From contig CAIIXF020000003.1 in NCBI GenBank assembly GCA_903813345.2, positions 12,288,931-12,352,930 on the forward strand: DNA of 64,000 nt, given 5' to 3'. How positions within the stretch are numbered: position 1 is the first letter of the stretch; every line of letters starts with the position of its first letter. Of the stretch, positions 1 to 12,300 are shown piece by piece. Position numbers and translations under genes: made by a program. Below the pieces are notes generated by a model. That model was given only the letters and a program-made list of their open reading frames with translations, made no database searches and was not told the DNA's origin. The stretch comes from Owenia fusiformis (Eukaryota; Annelida; Polychaeta; Sabellida; Oweniidae).

Positions 1-191
1 TCTGCACGTTTAAAGATGTCTTTTAAGATCAGAAAGTTATCACTTTACACTCAGAGAGAGATCACGTTCCGCCATCGAGCTCTTTTATGTACTTTGCATA
101 TTGTATGCACCATTTTATACATATTACATAATAAGTGTTATATTTGAATGCTCTAAGCAGTAAAACTATAATGGTTGTTTTTTTCGTTTAG
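1..191 (+). other. intron end of the CAP gene
   Basis: This is the 3' part of an intron that begins before the window. It ends in a T-rich tract and AG at 190-191, followed by the first recognisable CAP exon. No coding or repeat feature is visible in it. Confidence 0.5.
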
Positions 192-331
192 GTGTTTCTC
201 AAGATGTATCTATTAATAAAGATGACGCTAGTATTCTTCGTGGTTGGTTCCAACAGTCTCGATTTTTCAATAGGAATCTAACGAAGTACGGGGAATGCTA
301 CCTGGACAGTCCTTGTCCCGCTTTTAAGCAG
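192..331 (+). CDS. CAP exon, middle of CAP domain
   Basis: The acceptor is TTTCGTTTAG and the donor is CAG/GTACAG. Only one frame is open; it starts with the last two bases of a split codon and gives 46 codons, including GWFQQSRFFNR and a Cys pair near the end (ECYLDSPC). It ends in phase 0 and continues directly into the VYWES block of the next exon. Confidence 0.75.
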
Positions 332-3300
332 GTACAGTATGGACTGATTACATTTTCATTTTAAGAAAGATTTTTTTAAATAGCAAAATTGATTTCAAAG
401 TACATCTCTATATATACGAGGGGTGATCCAAAAGTAATGGACAAAATTTTATAAGCATGCTTACTCTCGCCCAATTTGCATGAAATTTGGTAGATATGAA
501 GATCAACTATTTTTCCATAATATGTAAAAACTGAATGACATCAACATAAACACATTTCAAGATATGGCACATCTCCCGCAATAGGGTGCTTAAACCCGGA
601 ATTGGCTTTCTAAGCATATTGACATCTTACTAACATGAATTTTCATGAAAAGTTAGCTGGTGAACATTTTGCACTTTTTGAAGATGGTAGCACAATAAGT
701 TCAGCCATAATTTCACATAATTCGTGATCATCCATTTACATTCTATTTGATATCTTAATCATCTGTAATGGCACTTATTCCCCTCAGTGTCAATCACCTG
801 ACTACATTTACGATCGCATCTATGAGATGAATATTGTCATCTTTGTGATCAGGGTGACCAGTCTGTGGTCTTCCAGATCGCTAAAAGATTCAGTACCCTC
901 TCATCATATCCACCAACGTGCTTGTACAATCTCTAAAGGATTGTCTTAAAACGTGTATCTTTAATTTTCCTGACAACAACCTGCCCTGTGTCTCCAGTTG
1001 CTACCAATTATACTATGATAACAATTCTTTGTTTTACCGGTTCTACGATACATTTCTTGGATGTGTGTGAATCTTAGGCTGACTCACTATTTTAAAAAAG
1101 AATTTTACACTTAGTAGATAATTGAATGAGCTAAGGTCTGTGAAAATATTATACTGATTGAGTTACGTTAAGTATGCCTATACAATGTTGTCCATTACTT
1201 TTGAATCATCCCTCGTATGTGATATGGCAGTCAAACCAGATATTAAAAGAGAAAAAATCAATGGAAATCAATGATCTATTTTCAAGACACGCATTTTTGT
1301 TATGATGTTTAAAAAGCGTAGAAGAAAACGATAGGCCTGAATGGCTGCCTTGCCCTTGTCTAATATTACATTGACCCAGTCGAATAACAAAGGCAAACAC
1401 CGTGGGTGATAATGATTCATTTAATCTCCATTTTCTTAAACCACAACCTTATTATTTAATGGAGCCTAGACAATAACTTATTTTTAGTTTTATCTGACGT
1501 TTTATACGAAACCTCAACAGTTTAATTATTTGCAATTGGTCGTTGACTCTAAAACTAAAGTTGCAATTCCTTAATAAATTATTTAATCTGAGTAGGTGGT
1601 ATTTTTAATAAATGATAAAACATTGAAGATTTACTTGCGTCTGTAAACGTTAAAAATCTCGTTCTAATTTCATCCGTTTCAGATGGTGTACTGGGAAAGC
1701 AACAGCGTTGGTTGTGCACGTAATGTTTGTCGAAGAGATGGAACCATGGTCAACTTCTTTGCCTGCTTTTACACCCATGGGTATGAAAAACTTTAACAAT
1801 TTTCTATAGCGTACACCCTTCTAAAAGTTTGGTAACCGAAAATCCACTTTCTAATCACAGCTAAAAGTATTAAATACCTTGGTTGATTTCACAAATTTTC
1901 AAGCATTTGTAACCTATTGTGATTGAGGAAATAATTAATTTTCAAACATACACAAGCTTTAATACTATCCAATGGAGATTTCAGGTTGCCAAACATATGA
2001 AGGGGGTGTACGTGCATGTTTGGCTGGTCAAACCTGTTAAAAATAGTTCAGATCAAATACTCATTCGTGAGCAATAAGCATTCCGATACTCATAGCATAT
2101 TTCTGTTTCACCTGAAACATGTCTGATACTCATAGCATATATCTGTTTCACCCGAAACATGTCTGATACTCATAGGATCTTTCTGTTTTACCTGAAACAT
2201 GTCTGATACTCATAGGATCTTTCTGTTTCACCTGAAACATGTCTGATACTCTTGGCATCTTTCTGTTTCACCTGAAACATGCCTGATACTCTTAGCATCT
2301 TTCTGTTTCACCTGAAACATGTCTGATACTCTTAGCATCTTTCTGTTTCACCTGAAACATGTCTGATACTCATAGCATCTTTCTGTTTCACCTGAAACAT
2401 GTCTGATACTCATAGCATCTTTCTGTTTCACCTGAAACATGTCTGATACTCATAGCATCTTTCTGTGTCGCCTGAAACATGTCTGATACTCATAGCATCT
2501 TTCTGTGTCGCCTGAAACATGTCAGGGCTGAGAACATTTGAGATGTCATAATTTATCATGATGAGCAATAGGCAGTAAACGCTAAGAATGATGATTTGAT
2601 ATAGGTCCTTCTTTCACTTATCCCCATCTCGTTACCAGAATGTTTCATTTACAATATTTTAAAAGCCGATTTACAATTTGATATTTGGCTCAAAGATGAC
2701 TGTCCAGGTAAAAAAATTGCAACCTAATTTACCCGTCCACATCAAATTACTTTCATAGGTAATAGAGGTTGAAAGAGTTGGTAATCATGGTATAAATGGG
2801 CAGTCCGCAGCTGCCATCTTTCTGACAATGTAATCATAATGCTTATCTAAGTTCCTTGGTATTGTTACAAGAACGGAAGTGGATAATTCCGGAGACAGGT
2901 TACACATACCACTTGCGTTTTTGTAACAATAGCGAGGAATAGTCATATTTTGAATTATTTCCCTGTGGGATGACAAGTCGAGAAGCCCAAAACAACTTTA
3001 AAAATTGCATCCGAACGTCAACATGCATCTTTTGGCCGCAAATATATTAGAATGCAACTTGATGGGAGCTGTGATTTGGAATTTTTTAATGTTTATAATT
3101 ACCAGGGTGCCGATACAACCCATTGAGCTGTTCAAAGAAGGAAGGACTTGCTCAAGTTGTGATGACGTCACTCCATTTTGCAGTACACAGCTATGCGGTA
3201 AGTTTGAGAATGAAATGTTAATTTGGCATAGTGACCAAAAATGCTTTTTGCCTAGGACCTCCATGATTAATGCCGGATTGTTTCATATGAATCGATTAAG

Positions 3301-6300
3301 TAACAAACGCATTTAGGCATGACAAGGGGAACAGTCTTAGTTTATCTATTTTCATTTACCTTGTACGTACTGTCCCTATTACTTATTATTCTGCTATAAA
3401 ACGTAAGTTCCATAAATCAAATGTAGACAAAATCTAGCCGTACCAAAATCCCTCTCGACGTGAAGCAACATAAATAATTATAAAATATAAATAAAATCGT
3501 ACATTTATAAATAATTTTTCATTCATTCCAGTGGCTGCTGAAGAGCCGAATGTAAAAAGTAAGTCGACTTTTATTTAATATAGGGCGAGTAATACTTCCT
3601 CTTACAATCAGCTTGTTTAATTCTCCTTGCAATTGGCTGGTGCTAGAGTTCCCCTTGACCTAATACATGAGTTTATCGTAAAATGGTAAAAACTACAAAT
3701 CCATTCGAAAAAACGATATGGTCGACAAAAGTGACGCGATTCAATTATGTCCGTATTGGCCACCCCGTGGTATTACAGCAGTGCCTAGAGCAGCTACCCT
3801 TTTTCAATTCTAAAATTTCTTCCAAAAGCGATTAATACAGGGAATACAGTGCCCAGTGCTACCTATCTATAGCATCGCATGATTGGCCGCTCACCTCTCA
3901 TGCTATTTAGAAAAACGATTATCAGACATTGATATCGGGCACTTTAGATTTATTTCACGATCTTCTCTTAAAGTATCAGTACATTTGTTGGTAAAGGCTG
4001 TTGTTTCCGGGTAATTAGGTAAACTCGTAGTTAATATATCTCGTATTATTATAATCTTATATTGTTTTGTGTCTTTCATAAATCAATGGTTAACACACTC
4101 GCATTTGTGAAAAAGAATATCCACATTTAAGCCATCTTTAACTCAGGTCTGAAGTTGTTGTAAAACTTTAATGTCCGGGTTCGAACATTGCATGAATGCA
4201 TTTTCATTGAGCATAAATACATTGATGAAAGAAATTGATCTTTGATAATTAAGTGCAAATCATTTTCCCTCGATTCTTGCTTTTTATTTAAAAGTCGATG
4301 TGAAAGCAGTTGATCCATCCTAGCATTTTTATGTTCACATTTGAAACTACTTACGACTTGTTTTTGTAATTTGATAAATATATTTTGTAGACGAAGATGG
4401 TAGAATTCGTTGAAATTTAATTCTTATTGGTGATATTAATAAAACGGAACTTATGACGCCTTATTTTATTCTCTAGCTTGTGAGAAAACGTGCAACTCCT
4501 CAGTTGGACGGGGGATCCTGAATCCAACAACATGTGCGTGTACGTGCAGATCGGGAATGGGATCAAACTGCGACAGTAAGTAGTCTAGACTGTGTACGTT
4601 TTGAAGTTCATATACTATGTGATATCAAAAGGCATACATTTATAAATAAATCGGATACTGTCGAATATATATCCAAAATGGAATATTAATTAATCAATTT
4701 AATTAATATTTATTTTATTAATTCTTCTTTAACAATACAGATTAACAATACAGAATTTAGTGCAATTAGTGCATGTTATTTAGCACAGTGCAGTATATGT
4801 GGAGAGAAGACCTTGACAATTTTACACTCTTGACAACAAGTCGTTCACCTTTCGTAAAATCTGGGACAATGTGCTCTACTTCTTTGAAAACAAATTATTA
4901 GTTCTGTTTAAGTGGCAATTTTCCAAGCTATAGCGACAAGTATCCCATATTTACTAACTTTATAATTTGTACAACATAACATGAATATTTTGCAAGTCAA
5001 ACCTCAAATATAAAATGCGTAACTGACATAGTTTGTTGTTGTTTTTTTCCAAATATTTGTTAAGCCGAATTCCTAGAGAAATCATCAATTTTTCATTAAT
5101 TTTTGAGCTATGTTAAGCGAGGAAAAAGTCAAACATAATTATAAATAATATATTCCACTAGTCTAGCAATTAATTTCGCCAAACAGGGTAGCTATCTATC
5201 AAAACTATAATCAAGGTGAAAAGTTGATTTTGAAGTACGTTGGATGTTTTGAATTCATTCCAGCAGTTTCCTATAAGTGGATGAACTCTGCAAACTCACG
5301 ATAGAGTAGGCGTAATAGAGGAGATTTATTTCTTCATGCTCATGTTAGTATAGTAGGAACAAGGGGTTCCCATGCACCCATAAGGTGTGAATAAGTTTCA
5401 TACATTTTTGTAATCCCTAGGGTGTCTATTTAATGAATCCATTTGTTAACATTGCCAACTAATGTCCCATAGTACTTTTATGGCGGCATTCAGTTACCAT
5501 GGTTACGCATCTTTAGACATCATACCTTGGTGTCTTAAATCATTTGTAGCTCTGTCATTATTTGGTCCATAGAAATGATATTGGTACCAAATTAAACCTC
5601 GTTAAATTTCCAATAAATTTATGATATTCAATTATGCAAATTATCTAATTTGCATAAATTATGACGTCATCAATCTATTTTTGGTTCAGAATTTCCAACT
5701 ATAGCAACGTATCTATTAGAACTGAGGCCGTATGGCAAAATTTCTGAAAGGTTTTGTCCTTTATTCTATTAGTAGAAGGTATAAGCAACATAAAAAAGAA
5801 AACAGATTCAAAATTGAATCAGTATTACGAAAGTTATGTAACTTTCGAGGCAGCTATCGTGAATGTCATTATTTGACAATAATATACATTACGTCTTACC
5901 TTGGAGTCTTGAATCAATGTCGCTTCGCCATTATTTGGTCTATAGAGATGATATTGGTATCTGATTAAACCTTATTAAATTTACTATATGGTTACAATAT
6001 TCAGTTATGCAAATTAGCTAATTTGCATTAATTGTGACGTCATCAATCCATTTTTGGTTCAGAATATCCTAGTATAGCAACATATCTATTAGAACTGAGG
6101 CCGTATGACAGAATGTGTGCATAGTTTTGTCCCTTATTTGATGAGTGGAAGATATAAGCAACATTAAAGAGACAACAAAATCTTCAAAATTGGATCAGAA
6201 TTAACAAAATTATCCAGCTTTGGAGGCAGCTACTGTGAACGTCATTGTTTGACAATTATAAAAAGAATATTAAATTAACACAAAAAGTAACAACCATTAT

Positions 6301-9300
6301 ATTATAGTTGTTTCAATCTTATTGAGTAAAAATGTGCATGTATTGAACTGAACTAATAAGTATGTGGAAAGGTTACATGCATTTTGACTATCATTCACAG
6401 GGGTCAAAACGGTTATCTCGACCCTGTATATCAAAGATCCAATCTTATAATTTACCATGCACTTTCAATGATTCATATAAATAGGATACATATAGTCTGC
6501 TTTTCATCATATTCTTCATATTCTTGATTCTTAAAGCATCTGAAGTATATAGCATGATTAGAAGTGAAGATGATTCATCATATGGTTTATGTAATATTTC
6601 TAACATTTCAGATGCTATGGTAACATCACTTGATAATGAGGTTTTTACATTTCACGTTCTTAATGAGTAAAAAGGAAGTTATTCTCCCTTTGCTTTAGAG
6701 ATAAATAGTTGCATGAATTTGTTTAGAAAAATTATAACTTAATTAATTTAACCCCCCCCCCTGACAGCCCCATATTTGAAGATTTTGGTGAAACCTGGCA
6801 AAATACATTAATTATTAGGTTCCAGAAGCTCCCAGAAGCTATATGATGGCCCCCAGTGGCCCCAAGAATCTATACAGGGGCCCCAAGTGGCCCCCAGGAG
6901 CTATACTGTGCTCCACAGAAGCTATATGTTGGCCCCCAGAAGCTGAATAGTGGCCCCCAGGAGCTGTACGGTGGCGCCCAGAAGCTATACAGGGGCCCCC
7001 AGTGGCCCCAAAAAGCTATACGGTGGCCCCCAGAAGCTTTACAGGGGCCCCCAGAAGCTATACGATGGCCCCCAGAAGCTATACAAGGGCCCCCAGAAAC
7101 TATACTATGGTCTCCAGAAGCTCTAGGTGGCCCCCAGTGGCCCTCGGAAGCTATATGATGGCCTCCAGAAGCTAATTAGTGGCCCCCAGGAGCTTTATGG
7201 TGGCTCCCAGAAGCTATACAGGAAACCCTGTGGCCCCAAGGAGCTATACGGTGGCGCCCAGAAGCTATACAGGGGCCCCCAGTGGCCCCAAAAAGCTATA
7301 CGGTGGCCCCCAGAAGCTTTACAGGGGCCCCCAGAAGCTATACGATGGCCCCCAGAAGCTATACAAGGGCCCCCAGAAACTATACTATGGTCTCCAGAAG
7401 CTCTAGGTAGCCCCCAGTGGCCCTCGGAAGCTATCTGATGGCCTCCAGAAGCTAATTAGTGGCCCCCAGGAGCTATATGGTGGCTCCCAGAAACTATACA
7501 GGGGACCCAAGTGGCCCCAAGAAGCTAATCGAAGGCCCCCAGAAGCTATACAGGAGCCCCAAAAAGCTACATGATGGCCCCCAGAATCTATATGATGGCC
7601 CCCAATGGCTCCCAGAAGATGTGAAGGGCCCCCAGTAGCCCCTAGAAGCTATACGGTGGCCCCCAGTGGCCCTCATAGGCTATATGATGGCCCTAAGAAG
7701 CTAAATAGTGACCCTCAGGAGCTATATGGTGGTTCCCAGAAGCTACGCAATGGCTCCCAGAAGCTATAAAGGGCCCCCCAGTAGCCCCTAGAAGCTATAA
7801 GGTGACCCCCAGTGGCCCCGAAAGCTATATGGTGGCCCCCAGAAGCTATAAAGGGGTCCACAGTGGCTCCCAGAAGCTATACGATGGCCCCCAGAAGCTA
7901 TGCAAGGGCCTGCAGAAACTGTACTGTAGCCCCCAGAAGCTATACAGGGGCCCCAAGTGGCTCCTAGAAGCTATACGATGGCCCCCAGAAGCTATGCAAG
8001 GGCCTACAGAAACTATACTGTAGCCCCCAGAAGCTATACAGGGGCCCCCAGTGGCTCCCAGAAGCTATACGATGGCCCCCAGAAGCTATGCAAGGGCCCA
8101 CAGAAACTGTACGGTAGCCCCCATAAGCTATACGATGGCCTCCAGAAGCTATACAGTGTCCCCCAATGGGCCACCATATAGCTTTGGGGGCCACCGTATA
8201 GCTTCTAGGGGCTACTGGGGGCCCTGTATAGCTTCTGGGAGCCATTGGGGGCCATCATATAGATTCTGGGGGCCATCTTGTAGCTTCTGGGGGCTGCTGT
8301 ATAGCTTCTGGGGGCCATTGTATAGCTTCTTGGGGCCACTGGGGTTCCCTGTATAGCTTCTGGGTGCCACCGTATAGCTCCTGGGGGCCACTATTTAGCT
8401 TCTTGGGGCCATCATATAGCTTCTGAGGGCCACTGGGGGTCACCATATAGCTTCTGGAGACCACAGTATAGTTTCCGTGGGCCCTTGTATAGCTTCTGGG
8501 GGCCATCATATACCTTCTGAGGGCCACTTGGGGCCCCTGTATAGATTCTTGGGGCCAATGGGGACCATCATATAGCTTCTGGGGGCTTCTGGAACCTAAT
8601 TATTAATGTATTTTGCCAGGTTTCACCAAAATCTTAAAATATGGGGGCTGTCAGGAGGAGGTTAAATTAAGTTATAATTTTTTTAAACAAATTCATGCAA
8701 CTATTTATCTCTAAAGCAAAGGGAGAATAACTTTCTTTTAACTCATTAAGAACGTGAAATGTAAAAACCTCATTATCAAGTGATGTTACCATAGCATCTG
8801 AAATGTTAGAAATATTACATAAACCATATGATGAATCATCTTCACTTCTAATCATGCTATATACTTCAGATGCTTTAAGAATCAAGAATATGAAGAATAT
8901 GATGAAAAGCAGACTATATGTATACTTTTTATATGAATCATTGAAAGTGCATGGTAAATTATAAGATTGGATCTTTAATATACAGGGTCGAGATAACCGT
9001 TTTGACCCCTGTGAATGATAGTCAAAATGCATGTAACCTTTCCACATACTTATTAGTTCAGTTCAATACATGCACATTTTTACTCAATAAGATTGAAACA
9101 ACTATAATATAATGGTTGTTACTTTTTTTGTTAATTTAATATTCTTTTTATAATTGTCAAACAATGACGTTCACAGTAGCTGCCTCCAAAGCTGGATAAT
9201 TTTGTTAATTCTGATCCAATTTTGAAGATTTGTTGTCTCTTTAATGTTGCTTATATCTTCCACTCATCAAATCAGGGACAAAACTATGCACACATTCTGT

Positions 9301-12300
9301 CATACGGCCTCAGTTCTAATAGATATGTTGCTATACTAGGATATTCTGAACCAAAAATGGATTGATGACGTCAAAATTAATGCAAATTAGCTAATTTGCA
9401 TAACTGAATATTGTAACCATATAGTAAATTTAATAAGGTTTAATCAGATACCAATATCATCTCTATAGACCAAATAATGGCGAAGCTACATTGATTCAAG
9501 ACTCCAAGATAAGACGTATGTATATTATTGTCAAATAATGACATTCACGATAGTTACTTCGAAAGTTACATAACTTTCGTAATACTGATTCAATTTTGAA
9601 TCTGTTTTCACTTTTATGTTGCTTAAAGCTTCTACTAATAGAATAAAGGACAAAACCTTTCAGAAATTTTGCCATACGGCCTCAGTTCTAATAGATACGT
9701 TGCTATAGTTGGAAATTCTGAACCAAAAATAGATTGATGACGTCATAATTTATGCAAATTAGATAATTTGCATTATTGAATATCAGAAATTTATTGGAAA
9801 TTTAACGAGGTTCAATTTGGTACCAATATCATTTCTATAGACCAAATAATGACAGAGCTACAAATGATTTAAGATACCAAGGTAAGATGTCTAAAGATGC
9901 GTAACCATGGTAACTGAATGCCGCCATAAAAGTACTATGGGACATTAGTTGGCAATGTTAACAAATGAATTCATTAAATAGACACCCTAGGGATTACAAA
10001 AATGTATGTAACTTATTCACACCTTATGGGTGCATGGGAACCCCTTGTTCCTACTATACTATGTGCTCTTCTAGTGAATTTTAATTGCATGCCATTATAG
10101 ACAGTTTACCACAAACGTGATGCCGATTGTCTTGGCTTCAAGACATTGATATTATATAATAATAGGATTTATTTGTACTGACGCCCTTTTAGGGCCAAAC
10201 GTACATCCAACAAGACTATTTAAATTAACAGTAAAAATAGCAATAACGTAAAGAAAATAGGATTACATTATTCAAATGACTTATAAAAATAATATTACTT
10301 TGATATAAGAATCCTGTCTCTACCAATCATTAGATTTATCATTAAAATTTATCATGTCAGCAGAATCTTTTAATGTGCTCCCCTCACTCGTCAATAGAAA
10401 AAATGTCTTTTGAAGGTCATTCATTTTTTTAAAGTTACTACACAGGTTTTCAAGTTTTTTAATATGAGATTTTCTGATATACTCAAATTGATTATTTGAA
10501 TAGAAAGTGTGTTTCATCTTCCATAACCGAGTCCTTACATATTTTACAAAATCGACTATTTAGATCAGTAATGGGTCTTGTATATCGGCCTCTATCCTAT
10601 CTCAAGATTGTGGGCGCTTATACATAATCTAGTGAGATGTTTAAGCATTTGAAAATGCCGTTTCTGAAAGGTATTACAAAGCAGGCATAGAAATTACATT
10701 TATGTTTGTCAATAAGAGACCGAACTATAAATACACGCCCGGTGATCGTACAAAATGGATGGAGGGGGGATTAGGCGATTTCTGCAAGAAAACTCAACAA
10801 AGGAAGATTTATTTTTTCAAGAGAAAATTTACAACTGAATTGCCAAATGAATAGGCGCAGTGCATGGCAAAATATGTTAGGTCATCTAGGATTTTTTTGA
10901 ACTGATACCCTTCTAAGATATGAGATCTATTAAAAAGGCGCATCATCACAAACGTGCAAAAGTCAATTTTACAACGAGTTTGTTCGTTGTTCGGTGATTT
11001 CACAATCGTCTAACGCGCCTATTCAAAGCGGAGCACGAATCGTTATATTTCTTTGTTATTCCTTTTATTAATTAAGTCGTGATTTTTTTCTTTTCTTTAG
11101 AGATAATGTTGCTATTTACCCTGTGGACAGTGCCCAATTAGCGCATCCAATGACTTTATTAATTTAGCTGCGATCGGCGCTGTTTGAAGAGTTTCTCGAA
11201 AGGCAGATTGGGTTACGGTATCCCATTTGAATAAATTCGCCTTCGAGCTTAGACTACTTTTTGGTGCAGATAGATAGGATTCTTATAACAATTTTCTACT
11301 TGATATGAGATACTCAAAGTCAGGATTTATTTCATGAACTCTTTGAAAAGGTTATGATGAAATGGTTCGTGTAAGGGACAGTCGATGACAAAATCTTGCT
11401 CATCTTCAATATAAGCATTTGAACACATACCCGTTCTATAAGCAAGGGATGTGGCATTGTATCTAACGGTTTCTTATGGAACTATCCCTAATCGCATCTT
11501 GGTTATATTATACTTTTTGATATTCGCTTAATGTCAAAGTCATATTATGGTTCTATAGCCTGCTGGCGCTCGTGGATCCTGTAAGTCTGTGATTTGTTGT
11601 CATAACCATCTGAGTCACAATCCTCCACGCACTGGTTCGTCCGTAATTTATCCATCTGAGTCGCAATCCTTCACGCACTGGTTCGTCCGTAATTTATCCA
11701 TCTGAGTCGCAATCCTTCACGCACTGGTTCGTCTATACTTTATCCATCTGAGTCGCAATCCTTCACGCACTGGTTCGTCTATACTTTATCCATCTGAGTC
11801 GCAATCCTTCACGCACTGGTTCGTCTATACTTTATCCATCTGAGTCGCAATCCTTTAACATGTCTCGGTTGATTCTTCTAGGTATAGTCAATAATACTCA
11901 GCTCATATCGCCCTAGTCCTCAGAAAACCCGACTCGCCATGTGCTGCAAAACAGTAGACATACGAGTATAATAGTTAAAAAGATACAATTTTACCGATTG
12001 ATTATGCTATATATGGGCAAAGGAATAAATACTAATAACGTCATTTCTGCGGGCAATATAGTGAAATATTGGACATTGGGCCTTATGGTACTATTCTATT
12101 CTTCATGCTACACCTAAGAATGACTAATTTTGACCATGGGGGTATTTGTCAGTTAACGCACCTCTTCCTTTGCCCATATATAAAATCCCCGGGAATATTT
12201 CTGATACGGGATCTAATACGGGATTTTGCCTGATACGGGATCTGATATAGGATCTTTTGAATATCACTTCTATTCCCTATTTATTTCCCAGGGAAAACAT

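Larger units (their letters stand above)
5346..10061. mobile_element. 4.7-kb foldback element with 1.5-kb inverted arms
   Basis: The sequence from 5346 (TAGTATAGTAGGAACAAGGG) reappears in reverse complement ending at 10061. The two arms (5346-6860 and 8545-10061) stay collinear for about 1.5 kb with scattered substitutions and small indels. Between them is a GC-rich 21-bp tandem array that itself flips orientation near 8165. Long arms plus internal satellite resemble foldback (FB/Galileo-type) elements. No transposase is evident and I could not find a clean target duplication, so the superfamily is open. The whole element sits in the CAP intron before the ShKT exon. Confidence 0.85.

Noticed and set aside
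6856-8527. Proline- and glycine-rich open frames on both strands
   Set aside because: They are products of a 21-bp tandem unit that keeps every frame open. There is no start context, no splice support and no non-repetitive part.
8667-9047. 126-codon frame in the foldback arm as an element-encoded protein
   Set aside because: The mirrored copy in the left arm has stops, the composition follows the AT bias, and no family motif is seen.
11605-11856. Regular 46-bp direct repeats resembling a CRISPR array
   Set aside because: The repeats are contiguous without unique spacers, and the genome is animal. It is a minisatellite; the same applies to 2081-2520.
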